Below the pieces are notes generated by a model. That model was not told the origin of the DNA, did not search any database, and saw nothing but the letters and a program-made list of their open reading frames with translations. This document shows, piece after piece, positions 17,101 through 24,807 of a stretch of 64,000 nt of DNA. The DNA comes from Marinoscillum sp. MHG1-6 (GTDB lineage: Bacteria; Bacteroidota; Bacteroidia; Cytophagales; Cyclobacteriaceae), in the NCBI RefSeq assembly GCF_024714475.1, contig NZ_JAMZMI010000002.1, positions 372,001-436,000 on the forward strand, in the 5' to 3' direction. The first letter of the stretch is position 1. Each line of letters begins with the position of its first letter. The position numbers and the translations under genes are program-made.

Positions 17101-17991
17101 ATGCTAAAAAATCTCACATTAATCTTATTACTATCTTTTCCAATTGTTCTATTTGCGCAAGATGATTCATACGATTACGACTATGATGATGACGCAGAAG
17201 ACAAAACTGAAACAAACAATTTTTTGCCTCAGGAAGGAGATTGGGGGCTTTCAATTTCTGCTCAAGAGCCCCTTCTTTTGGTAGGAAACCTTTTCTCAGC
17301 AACTAATACCCACTCGGCTTTATGGCAATTTCCTTCTTCACCGGTGTTCGTAGTTAGAGGGAAATTGTTCACAGCCTCTGATTTTGCTTTTCGAGCAGGG
17401 GCACAACTGTTCTTTTCGTCAAATACAGCTTACTCATCTGTAGCTGATGATGATCCTGCAGCCACTGCGGATGACTACCTGGATGACGAACAAAAAATCA
17501 TGAGTACAGGTGTAACGCTATTATTTGGTATTGAAAAGCGTAAGGGTAACAACAGAGTTCAGGGCTTTTACGGTGCTGATGTATTCGTAGGCTATGGCTA
17601 TGGCTCTAAATACACTTATAACTATGCCAATGACATGACTACCGCGAATCAAACACCTAGTTCTACTGGCTGGTTCAACCCAGTTGCTGGTAATCCAACA
17701 CCGGTAAATGCTTACAGAATTCTTGAGGCCAAAACTCAAAACAGCTATTCTGCAGGTGTACAAGGTTTCATTGGAGTGGAAGTGTTCTTATTTCCAAAAG
17801 TTTCACTTGGAGGTAACTTCACCTGGGGAATCAGATATGATGGAAATACCGCTACCAGCGGTACCTGGGAAGAATGGGACGCAACAGCTAACGCAGTTGA
17901 GGAAACAACCATCGAAACTAAAAACGGAAGTAGTATTACTGCCGGTATTGATAACGCTGGAGGAGACGTTAGCCTGAATTTCTATTTCTAA
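17101..17991 (+). CDS. Outer-membrane beta-barrel protein
   Basis: A 296-residue protein with a signal peptide (MLKNLTLILLLSFPIVLFAQ), an acidic aspartate/tyrosine-rich linker (residues 21-36) and then alternating aromatic/glycine strands typical of small Bacteroidota outer-membrane barrels. The C-terminus ends in aromatic FYF, as in barrel proteins. The start was placed at ATG 17101 because it begins a standard signal peptide; the frame is open from 16933 but the upstream part looks non-coding. A strong terminator follows at 18044. Confidence 0.85.
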   Translation: MLKNLTLILLLSFPIVLFAQDDSYDYDYDDDAEDKTETNNFLPQEGDWGLSISAQEPLLLVGNLFSATNTHSALWQFPSSPVFVVRGKLFTASDFAFRAGAQLFFSSNTAYSSVADDDPAATADDYLDDEQKIMSTGVTLLFGIEKRKGNNRVQGFYGADVFVGYGYGSKYTYNYANDMTTANQTPSSTGWFNPVAGNPTPVNAYRILEAKTQNSYSAGVQGFIGVEVFLFPKVSLGGNFTWGIRYDGNTATSGTWEEWDATANAVEETTIETKNGSSITAGIDNAGGDVSLNFYF

Positions 17992-18043
17992 GCACCTTCT
18001 TAAATAACCAGCCCTCCAAATCTGTTGGGGTAGGATTATCATA

Positions 18044-18076
18044 AAACCTGTGGAGAACGCTTCACAGGTTTTTTTA
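18044..18076 (+). terminator. Rho-independent terminator after the barrel gene
   Basis: AAACCTGTG (18044-18052) pairs perfectly with CACAGGTTT (18063-18071), loop of 10 nt, followed at once by a run of T. It lies about 50 bp after the stop codon of the plus-strand barrel gene. Confidence 0.9.
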
Positions 18077-18172
18077 TTGCTACCAGACCGAAAGCCTTCT
18101 CACTTAAGCAGGTGCTTCGCTCTTTTAAGTGTTCCGTGAAACGGGTCACTTAAAAGTAGCTAATGATATTAA

Positions 18173-18185
18173 GTGTCTCCGACAC
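18173..18185. repeat. REP-like hairpin next to RAYT gene, left side
   Basis: GTGTC-TCC-GACAC, 8 bp beyond the RAYT stop codon. Read on the other strand it is GTGTC-GGA-GACAC, the GGA-loop form. It is inverted relative to the hairpin at 18783-18796 on the other side of the gene. Related imperfect stems with cacttaa/ttaagtg arms fill 18100-18175. Confidence 0.65.
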
Positions 18186-18192
18186 GATCTCC

Positions 18193-18747
18193 TTACTCGA
18201 TCAAAACTATCTCAAGTAGTCCCTGATATCCACAATAATCCCTCGCAATCGAATATCTATAATGTTCCGCTTCGTCCACCAAACCGGCTTTTACCGGATT
18301 CTGGTGTAGATAATCTAACTTTTGCTCCATAAAATCATTGGAAAAAAGTAACTCCGCACGGTTGTCCTGTTTCCAAAACTGATGGTTTTTGTTATTCCTG
18401 TTTCGCTCTCCAGCCGATTTAAAAATCCATAGCATCCAATTTTTCCTGCTCTCCAGAGAATTTGATCGAATTTCATTTAAAATCTGTGAGGAAGTGATTT
18501 TTTTGAAATCACGCACAATATCTGATAAGGTGTTCCTGGTATTTTCCTCCCGGGAAATGATCAAATGCAAGTGATTGGACATGATCACCCATGCAGTCAC
18601 AATAAGACCTTTTTCCCTTTGACAAAATCTAAGACTATCCAATATAATGTTCACATAATCTTGTCTAGAGAATATATCTACCCATTCCACCACAGTAAAA
18701 GTTAGAAAATACAATCCATCTGGGTCATCGAACTTGTAGGCCGACAT
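18193..18747 (-). CDS. REP-associated tyrosine transposase (RAYT, Y1/HUH family)
   Basis: A 184-residue single-domain protein of the IS200-like Y1 transposase fold in its RAYT version. The start has the typical G-L-Y-F-L-T-F-x-V motif. HUH metal ligands are seen in MSNHLHLIISRE (about 57-68), and the catalytic tyrosine region in LDYLHQNPVKAGLV (about 145-158), the RAYT signature. The gene is flanked by inverted GTGTC/GACAC hairpins (18173-18185 and 18783-18796) and further stems, as expected for an enzyme that nicks REP hairpins. No IS terminal repeats are visible. All motifs are intact, so it is probably functional. Confidence 0.9.
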   Translation of the reverse strand: MSAYKFDDPDGLYFLTFTVVEWVDIFSRQDYVNIILDSLRFCQREKGLIVTAWVIMSNHLHLIISREENTRNTLSDIVRDFKKITSSQILNEIRSNSLESRKNWMLWIFKSAGERNRNNKNHQFWKQDNRAELLFSNDFMEQKLDYLHQNPVKAGLVDEAEHYRYSIARDYCGYQGLLEIVLIE

Positions 18748-18782
18748 GTCGATATTTTTTTATTCATACACTTTTAAATGCC

Positions 18783-18796
18783 GTGTCTGGAGACAC
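18783..18796. repeat. REP-like hairpin next to RAYT gene, right side
   Basis: GTGTCTGGAGACAC, identical to the copy at 10895-10908, about 35 bp upstream of the RAYT start codon. It is followed by imperfect aagtgtagctacgcaaacactt pairing (about 18820-18841). Confidence 0.65.
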
Positions 18797-18862
18797 TCGT
18801 ATTCATTGTTAAGTTTTAAGTGTAGCTACGCAAACACTTAAAACAACCTAGTGTCAGACGGA

Positions 18863-18890
18863 TATAGTCGGGTGGAAACACCCGACTATA
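18863..18890. repeat. Strong GAAA-loop hairpin (family B), 12-bp stem
   Basis: TATAGTCGGGTG (18863-18874), loop GAAA, CACCCGACTATA (18879-18890): a perfect 12-bp stem. It lies about 30 bp downstream of the minus-strand tail-collar gene's stop codon. No T-run follows on either strand, so a REP-type element is more likely than an intrinsic terminator, though it may stabilise the 3-prime end of the transcript. Confidence 0.7.
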
Positions 18891-18923
18891 CCTCCTAAGT
18901 GTTTCCACCTGAACTCTGCACCT

Positions 18924-19706
18924 CTATAGCTTGATGATATAAGCCAGCACATAGTACGGAGGACGATTTTCATGAGCCTGACTCCCACCTGTATTCCCCA
19001 TAGCATGGGTATGGGTATCACTATTTACCGTTATTTGGTGACCGTGAGTGCCGCCACTGGGTATTGTTGGAGTAGTCGACCCTTCGTAACCATTGGTGGC
19101 ATTACCTCCACCAGCCCGTTCTCGATAGAAGACCTTTGGGGGCACTCCATCACTCCAATTAATCGTGTGACTGTGTGCTCCATCAGAACCACTGGTCGAT
19201 GCGGTATGTGAATGAGTATCACTGCCAATAGAATGATTATGACCTGGCATTTCGCTTGCGGTAAGCTTATGAGCCTTCTCTCCCCCAGTTTTCCCGGTTG
19301 AGTTATAATCGCTATCTCCTGAATGATAACCAACGACAAATCGCCCTCTCAAATCCGGGCCATTCGTTCCGTCACACAATGCCCAGCCATTAGGGGGAGT
19401 GGTGCCTGACCACATCACAATTGTTCCTGCGGGAGGCCCTACCGTCATCCACTGGCTACCATCAAAGACAAACAAGGCACTCTGATCGGTATCATAGACC
19501 AACAACCCATCCGAGCTGGTGTTGATCGCGACTCTTTCTGCTGAGGCCATCCTCGGGATCAATACCCCTTTGTTAGATGACTCCACCTCAAATATGGCAT
19601 CTTCATTCACAGAGGTCGTACCTACCCCCACACCGTCATTACTTTGGGCAATAGCCACCTCTAATAGTACTAGTTGTATCAACCAAAAAGCTATGCTGCT
19701 CTTCAT
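18924..19706 (-). CDS. Secreted tail-collar-like (microcystin-dependent-protein-like) protein
   Basis: A 260-residue protein with a signal peptide (about 1-20). Residues 22-90 hold a Bacteroidota surface-protein segment (KGVLIPRM, GLLVYDT, FVFDGSQW). Residues about 93-260 form a phage-tail-collar/Mdp-type domain with PPNGWALCDGTNGPDLRGRF near its start, many H-x-H pairs (GHNHSIGSDTHSHT) that in tail-fibre proteins bind metal, and the family ending RPPYYVLAYIIKL. A surface or fibre-tip role is plausible. It follows the beta-propeller gene by 28 bp and ends the long minus-strand surface locus. Confidence 0.85.
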   Translation of the reverse strand: MKSSIAFWLIQLVLLEVAIAQSNDGVGVGTTSVNEDAIFEVESSNKGVLIPRMASAERVAINTSSDGLLVYDTDQSALFVFDGSQWMTVGPPAGTIVMWSGTTPPNGWALCDGTNGPDLRGRFVVGYHSGDSDYNSTGKTGGEKAHKLTASEMPGHNHSIGSDTHSHTASTSGSDGAHSHTINWSDGVPPKVFYRERAGGGNATNGYEGSTTPTIPSGGTHGHQITVNSDTHTHAMGNTGGSQAHENRPPYYVLAYIIKL

Positions 19707-19734
19707 ACTTCTTTATTTAATCTGAATTGTAAAA

Positions 19735-21600
19735 TCACTGCATGCTATACGCAGACACACTTTGCTCTCCTGACTTGAAATAGAGCTTATGATCTTCTCT
19801 ATCTAACACATATTGTGGCTTTCTATCGTCTGTACGCAGGAATGCTACTTCATCACCATTCTTCAGATCGACTTTAGCCAAACCGATTTGTTTCTCCTTC
19901 TCACATAGGATCAACTTGTAATCTGGAGACTCCAGGTTGGCTACAAAACGCTTTTGTGCGGTCATTGACAATTCATCGCTGATGTCTGCCCCAAGGGTAA
20001 ACATGTCCATATACAGCGAACCTTTATCCTTGTAGCTATTCTTGCCTGTCATAGCACCGGCCATGGAATAGGCCAATCCTTCACTGCCTACTGTCATAGC
20101 CGCGGTAGTGGTCAACGCCAGGCTAGCCGCAGACAGAAGTAACTGCTTTCCTACAGCTTGGCCAGGGGCTTTGTAGGATACATGATATTTCTTCTCACCT
20201 TTTTCGCCAATGAGTAAGGCCTGCTGTGGAGAGGTGATCAGGTAGCCTTCCTCCACCCTTTCGAAAGTGCCGAATCGCTCCTCACCCAACTCAGCATCAG
20301 CAGCCAGCAGCTCCCATTTTGATTCCTGTGGTAACACGCGAATAAGCTGGCCGTTCAGTAACAAAACTGGTCTGCCGGCGGCATCATTCACCATAGCCAC
20401 CGGTGCTCCTCCGGTAGACAGGTAATTACTGCCGGACCATACAGTTTTACCATTCTCGATATTGATAATATTCGCACCATGTGGTGAGACGAAGAGGACT
20501 CCTCCGGCCACTTTCTCGAAATAGAGTAATCCTGTGTTTGTATAGGCTGGTTTCTTCCATAGCTTTTTTCCTTCATGATCCAGGTAATACATCAAAATTC
20601 GGCCTTCGGTTACATGGGATTCAACCGCATAAAGGATTCCCGATTCATCAACGATAGCGTTATGCAATAGCCCTCCTCCAACGTATTTTGGCTCTTTTTT
20701 CCATTTCTTTCGACCGGTGTTATAGTCTATAAAGTTGATGCTAAAGGTGTGGATGAGCATGAAGTCCTGCTCTCCCTGAGCTATTCCGCCGTATTTGGAC
20801 TTGTATTCGTGAGACCAGCTTTCAGTACCCGTCTCAATCGCGTAGGCATTCATCAGGAACTTTCCGGTGTTGCCCTGGGTGGTCACCACGGGACCGGTAT
20901 CATCATTGTTTCGAATGAAAGCGTTGCTCGATGATCCGCTCACAGCTATGAGAGCTTCCTGATCCGGAGACAGAAAAATATCACAATAGGGCTTTTTGGA
21001 TTCCTTTTCCCACAGGCTTTCTCCTGATTCGCCATCGATTACCAGAAGCTGCTTTCCGAACGGATAGATAATTTTACTCCCTTCCGTAATGAGTGGGTCC
21101 GGCTGCAAAGCTCCTTTTCTCCCTCCGGTAAATGCGCGCTCCCATCGTTTATCACCTGATTTCACATCATAGAGGGCTAGCCCCTCTCCTTCTTCCTTTT
21201 TAAAACGGATCAACAGCCCACCGATGGAAGGGAGTATTTCGGTATCCTTGATTTTCTCGTAGCCCTGGGCCTGGCTGTCAAACAACAGCACTCCCGAAAG
21301 GCCATTAAGGATTTGTAGTGAGGGGCCATTTTCCAATAACACGATGGGTGTCCCCGCGATAACCCGGTATCCCTGCTGATCTACGTCTTTCAACGCTTCC
21401 TGCTTCCACAACGCCCCTCCGTTCTGTGGATCCAAACCAAAAAGCCCCTTCTCGGTGGCGGCGATGATTACACCCCAGTCATTTACTTCCAGCCAGCTGA
21501 TATTGGCGCCAAGGGATGTCTCCCACTCGGGATTCAGGTTTTGGGCGGTTGTGGATAATATGGTAATACTAAATAGTAACGCGAAATAGATTTTTCTCAT
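19735..21600 (-). CDS. Secreted PQQ-like beta-propeller repeat protein
   Basis: A 621-residue protein with a signal peptide. Residues about 25-470 carry repeated blades with G-x-x-L/I-W-x-x-E/K motifs (GGALWKQEAL, KSGDKRWERAF, SGESLWEKESK, TESWSHEYKS, GRKKWKKEP, GKKLWKKPAY, GKTVWSGSNY), which is the PQQ/WD-like propeller pattern without visible cofactor ligands. Beyond about 480 is a helical/glycine-rich region of unknown role. Such proteins are often scaffolds in the periplasm or at the surface. It lies 31 bp downstream of the barrel gene and is probably co-transcribed. Confidence 0.8.
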   Translation of the reverse strand: MRKIYFALLFSITILSTTAQNLNPEWETSLGANISWLEVNDWGVIIAATEKGLFGLDPQNGGALWKQEALKDVDQQGYRVIAGTPIVLLENGPSLQILNGLSGVLLFDSQAQGYEKIKDTEILPSIGGLLIRFKKEEGEGLALYDVKSGDKRWERAFTGGRKGALQPDPLITEGSKIIYPFGKQLLVIDGESGESLWEKESKKPYCDIFLSPDQEALIAVSGSSSNAFIRNNDDTGPVVTTQGNTGKFLMNAYAIETGTESWSHEYKSKYGGIAQGEQDFMLIHTFSINFIDYNTGRKKWKKEPKYVGGGLLHNAIVDESGILYAVESHVTEGRILMYYLDHEGKKLWKKPAYTNTGLLYFEKVAGGVLFVSPHGANIINIENGKTVWSGSNYLSTGGAPVAMVNDAAGRPVLLLNGQLIRVLPQESKWELLAADAELGEERFGTFERVEEGYLITSPQQALLIGEKGEKKYHVSYKAPGQAVGKQLLLSAASLALTTTAAMTVGSEGLAYSMAGAMTGKNSYKDKGSLYMDMFTLGADISDELSMTAQKRFVANLESPDYKLILCEKEKQIGLAKVDLKNGDEVAFLRTDDRKPQYVLDREDHKLYFKSGEQSVSAYSMQ

Positions 21601-21631
21601 TTTTCTGGTTTTAATTAATAGTTAGATTTTA

Positions 21632-23317
21632 TCATAGCTGATAGTTGTATCTTAAGGAGACCCTCATCTCTTTTATGTCTTTATCTTCCGATTCTGCGAT
21701 AAGATGTTTCGTAACAAAAAAGGCACTGAGTGATAAACCCTGTTTTTCACCAATCTTCATATTCCCATTCAGCCTTATGTTGCTTACTCTGCTTGCAAGT
21801 GCTCCATCATTAAAGACATTCAATAAATTGTAGGTAAACCCGGTACGATACTTTCCTTTTTGAAAAGACCTGTTAACACCTAGTGCTGGTCCCGTAGATA
21901 AGCTCTCAAATTCCCCCGTGCGATTCTTATTAACAGTGGTAGAAAAGTTTGTACTCCAGGTTTGAATCTGCTTTTGGATACCAAGGGTATTGGAAATGAA
22001 TGTTGATGAATTACTATCACTGTCGGTTGCATCCTGTACACTACCCATCCATGAAACCTGATATGGATATTTGCTCTTTCCAAAGGAGTAATTAACATTG
22101 AGCGTCCCATTTCTTGACACCTGATAATATTCAAGCTCCTCTTCAGTTATATCTGCTTGTATCTGAGCCTGGGTCGTACTGCTGTTATAGTTTCCATAGT
22201 TAGCCATTAATTGGAGTCTATCATTAGCCATCCAGGTAACAGATGAAGAGAAAACAAACCTCCTAATATCTGCTGATTGTTGATTATTGAGGTTGTTTCT
22301 TTGAACTCCTGCACTTCCTCCAATGGTGACCTTCCGACTGAATAGAGGGAAGGTTATTCCTCCTGATATATCCTCGAGGTCATTATTCAAAAAAGAGCTA
22401 CCCAAAGTGGTATAGCCCGGATCAACACGCCTGTATTTTCCGGAAATTTGAAACCCCTCAGCCTGATAATTAAGAGAAGTAGTTATCGCATTTGAATATC
22501 TGGATGAAATGGTTGGAGTAAATAACCCTCCGAGGTTGTTTACGAAGGTGTATTTATCAATAAAAGCTTCAGGACCACTAGCATCCGAGCTATACATGCT
22601 ATGCGCATAATCCGTGCTCCAGGTTAGCCGATTAAAAAACCTAAATGAACTTATAAGTCCAAGAACCAGGTTCTCTTCAGGCCGTATGGATAAGGTGTCA
22701 AAGCTCGGAACAGAGGAAGCTCTATCTGCGGCCTTAAACATGATGAAGTGCATGTCCTGGTTATTCTGACTGAATCCAACCTTAGCTCCATATCCAACTC
22801 TTCGAAAAGTTGGATCAGAAAAAATCAGACCTTCATGCCTGGATCTGCGAACGGGTTTTGCGAAACGACCATAAACTGCACTGACTCTGATAGGGCTATT
22901 CTCCGGCTCATACTCCACTCCGGCACCAAAAAACAAATTACCCGCCAAGGTATAACTTGAAAAATTCATAGAGCGATGCCCCAAATGCATAGTCAGTGCT
23001 TTGTATGTAGGACTAATACCAAAACGGTTGAATGGCTGAGGTTGAGAAAAGTCCTTGTTTTGCTGACTAAACGTCATTGAAAATGGAGCCTCAACAATTC
23101 CCAGGATGGTGAAATTTAAATTGGCTGAAATCTGCCAAAAAAAAGGGTCTCGCCTATTTTCAATACCCCAGGCTTCGTAGGCGGTTGTACTTGCTGAAAT
23201 CCCTCCGCTATAGTCCAAAATTTTGGTTTCGTTTATGTTTTCAAGGTCCTGGGCAGCTAAGACATTCACCTCAACCATGAGCACCAAAACCATTAATCCC
23301 TTCCAGCTCGGACTCAT
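21632..23317 (-). CDS. Outer-membrane beta-barrel protein of unknown function
   Basis: A 561-residue protein with a signal peptide (ending VLAAQ) and, from about residue 45, many alternating amphipathic strands with aromatic girdles up to the C-terminal RVSLRYNYQL, as expected for a large barrel of about 20 or more strands. I do not recognise a named family. Its start overlaps the PorP/SprF-like gene by 4 bases, so it belongs with the T9SS substrate export or display genes. No plug or TonB box is seen. Confidence 0.75.
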   Translation of the reverse strand: MSPSWKGLMVLVLMVEVNVLAAQDLENINETKILDYSGGISASTTAYEAWGIENRRDPFFWQISANLNFTILGIVEAPFSMTFSQQNKDFSQPQPFNRFGISPTYKALTMHLGHRSMNFSSYTLAGNLFFGAGVEYEPENSPIRVSAVYGRFAKPVRRSRHEGLIFSDPTFRRVGYGAKVGFSQNNQDMHFIMFKAADRASSVPSFDTLSIRPEENLVLGLISSFRFFNRLTWSTDYAHSMYSSDASGPEAFIDKYTFVNNLGGLFTPTISSRYSNAITTSLNYQAEGFQISGKYRRVDPGYTTLGSSFLNNDLEDISGGITFPLFSRKVTIGGSAGVQRNNLNNQQSADIRRFVFSSSVTWMANDRLQLMANYGNYNSSTTQAQIQADITEEELEYYQVSRNGTLNVNYSFGKSKYPYQVSWMGSVQDATDSDSNSSTFISNTLGIQKQIQTWSTNFSTTVNKNRTGEFESLSTGPALGVNRSFQKGKYRTGFTYNLLNVFNDGALASRVSNIRLNGNMKIGEKQGLSLSAFFVTKHLIAESEDKDIKEMRVSLRYNYQL

Positions 23318-24807
23318 TCTGGCAGACCTTTTGGGTTTACGGTATCCTTTATAAATATCCAGGGCTCACCCATCACCAAATCACCGGCTTTGCTTTCAGT
23401 TATTCGCTTAACTTTCTCATCTGCCAGAGATAAATCCATGAACGAATCGGTATATACCAGAAACCACGTAAGCTCATTGTTTAGAATCACCCGTGTATCA
23501 AGCCCCCCATCACGCTTCATGATTTTTTGAAATCGCTTCGCTGTTTCCAATCTTTTAAATGCACTAACAATTACGTAGTACTCGGGCTGACCCTCCTCGA
23601 GGTTTATTGAAACCGGCAGTTCTGTCCTACCCTGAATCGAATTGACAGGTTTGTTATTTTTTTCCTTTAGTTCATCAAGCTCATTTTTGGAAGACATATA
23701 CAACTCTCTCAATTGCTCCAACTCAGTTGCCTGTCTATCTATTAGCTTTCCATATTCCTCCATTTTTTGTTGATTCGATTGGTTTCTCGCTGATAGCTGA
23801 TCCATTCTTTCATACTGAGAGGCTAATTCCATTTTGTATGCTTGCTTTCGGGAATAAGAACCGGTTGAAGATGTGCTTGCACTAATATCCGATGTCCGGC
23901 CACTACTCTCTCCGAATTTCAGTCCAATAACAAATTCGTGAGAGCCGGCGCCAATAGTCTTCAAATCTGATGTGGGAGCCTCAAAACTGTAACCCACAAT
24001 GAACCTTTGATCAACAAAAAAACCAAAGGAGCCTCCGACACCAATTTGATGACGATAAGACGTCCCGACCCAAAGCGTATTTTTCCAGTCAGCGACTAGG
24101 CCCACATCCATCTTGGGACTTAATCCTTCCACAATTCTGATTAGTGCAAAAGGTTTTAAAATCCAGTTTTGATTTATTGGGAAATCATAATTCAACGTGG
24201 TCACATAGTGTCGTACGTACTTATAGTTCACTGACTGAAATTGAGCCGTATTCTCATATTTTATTTCCTGTTGAAGAAGCTGATCCCCAGCTACACCCAA
24301 CTTCAGCCTTTTCCAGCAATAGCTAAGCCCTGCATTCATTTCATAGACAGTACGGCTATTAACACTGCTAAGTAAATTCGGATCCGATCCATCAGCTACC
24401 TGGATCCGATCGAAGAAAATTTTATTTTGAATCAACATGCTTGACAAGCCAAAAGAAAGAGCTTGCTCAGGAGCTAGTTGAACTGTATATCCTGCGGAGA
24501 AGGCCACATTGGTTCTTCCAACAACATTGGATACATCATTAAAAAAGGACAGCCCTACACCCCAGGCTTCGTTTTTCAATCTGCTGTCAATTGTGAAGGT
24601 CTGGGTCTCCGGAGAACCATTGACCCCAACCCACTGCTTCCTGTATTGAAAAAAAGCCTGAGTTCCAAAATGACCCACAAAGGAAGGGTTATATAAATAT
24701 GGGTTGAGATAGTATTGACTATACAACGGCGTCTGCTGAGCTACCAGGCTTCGGGAAAATCCCAAAAGCACTGCGAAGCATATGAAAGGCAGTAAAAGTC
24801 GAATCAT
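23314..24807 (-). CDS. PorP/SprF-like outer-membrane protein with coiled coil and C-terminal SPOR-like region
   Basis: A 497-residue protein. After the signal peptide, residues about 24-300 match PorP/SprF (QQTPLYSQYYLNPYLYNPSF at the start, GVGLSFFND, IGAGSHEFVIGLKF at the end). SprF-type proteins are needed for secretion or attachment of T9SS type B substrates. Residues about 320-385 form a coiled coil (ERMDQLSARNQSNQQK onward). Residues about 405-480 (EYYVIVSAFKRLETAKRFQK) look like a SPOR peptidoglycan-binding domain. It overlaps the type B substrate gene by 4 bases, the usual substrate-SprF pairing. Confidence 0.85.
   Translation of the reverse strand: MIRLLLPFICFAVLLGFSRSLVAQQTPLYSQYYLNPYLYNPSFVGHFGTQAFFQYRKQWVGVNGSPETQTFTIDSRLKNEAWGVGLSFFNDVSNVVGRTNVAFSAGYTVQLAPEQALSFGLSSMLIQNKIFFDRIQVADGSDPNLLSSVNSRTVYEMNAGLSYCWKRLKLGVAGDQLLQQEIKYENTAQFQSVNYKYVRHYVTTLNYDFPINQNWILKPFALIRIVEGLSPKMDVGLVADWKNTLWVGTSYRHQIGVGGSFGFFVDQRFIVGYSFEAPTSDLKTIGAGSHEFVIGLKFGESSGRTSDISASTSSTGSYSRKQAYKMELASQYERMDQLSARNQSNQQKMEEYGKLIDRQATELEQLRELYMSSKNELDELKEKNNKPVNSIQGRTELPVSINLEEGQPEYYVIVSAFKRLETAKRFQKIMKRDGGLDTRVILNNELTWFLVYTDSFMDLSLADEKVKRITESKAGDLVMGEPWIFIKDTVNPKGLPE

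Noticed and set aside
18863-18890. Intrinsic terminator for the tail-collar gene
   Set aside because: The 12-bp stem is strong but no T-run follows on the minus strand; it is listed as a repeat hairpin instead.
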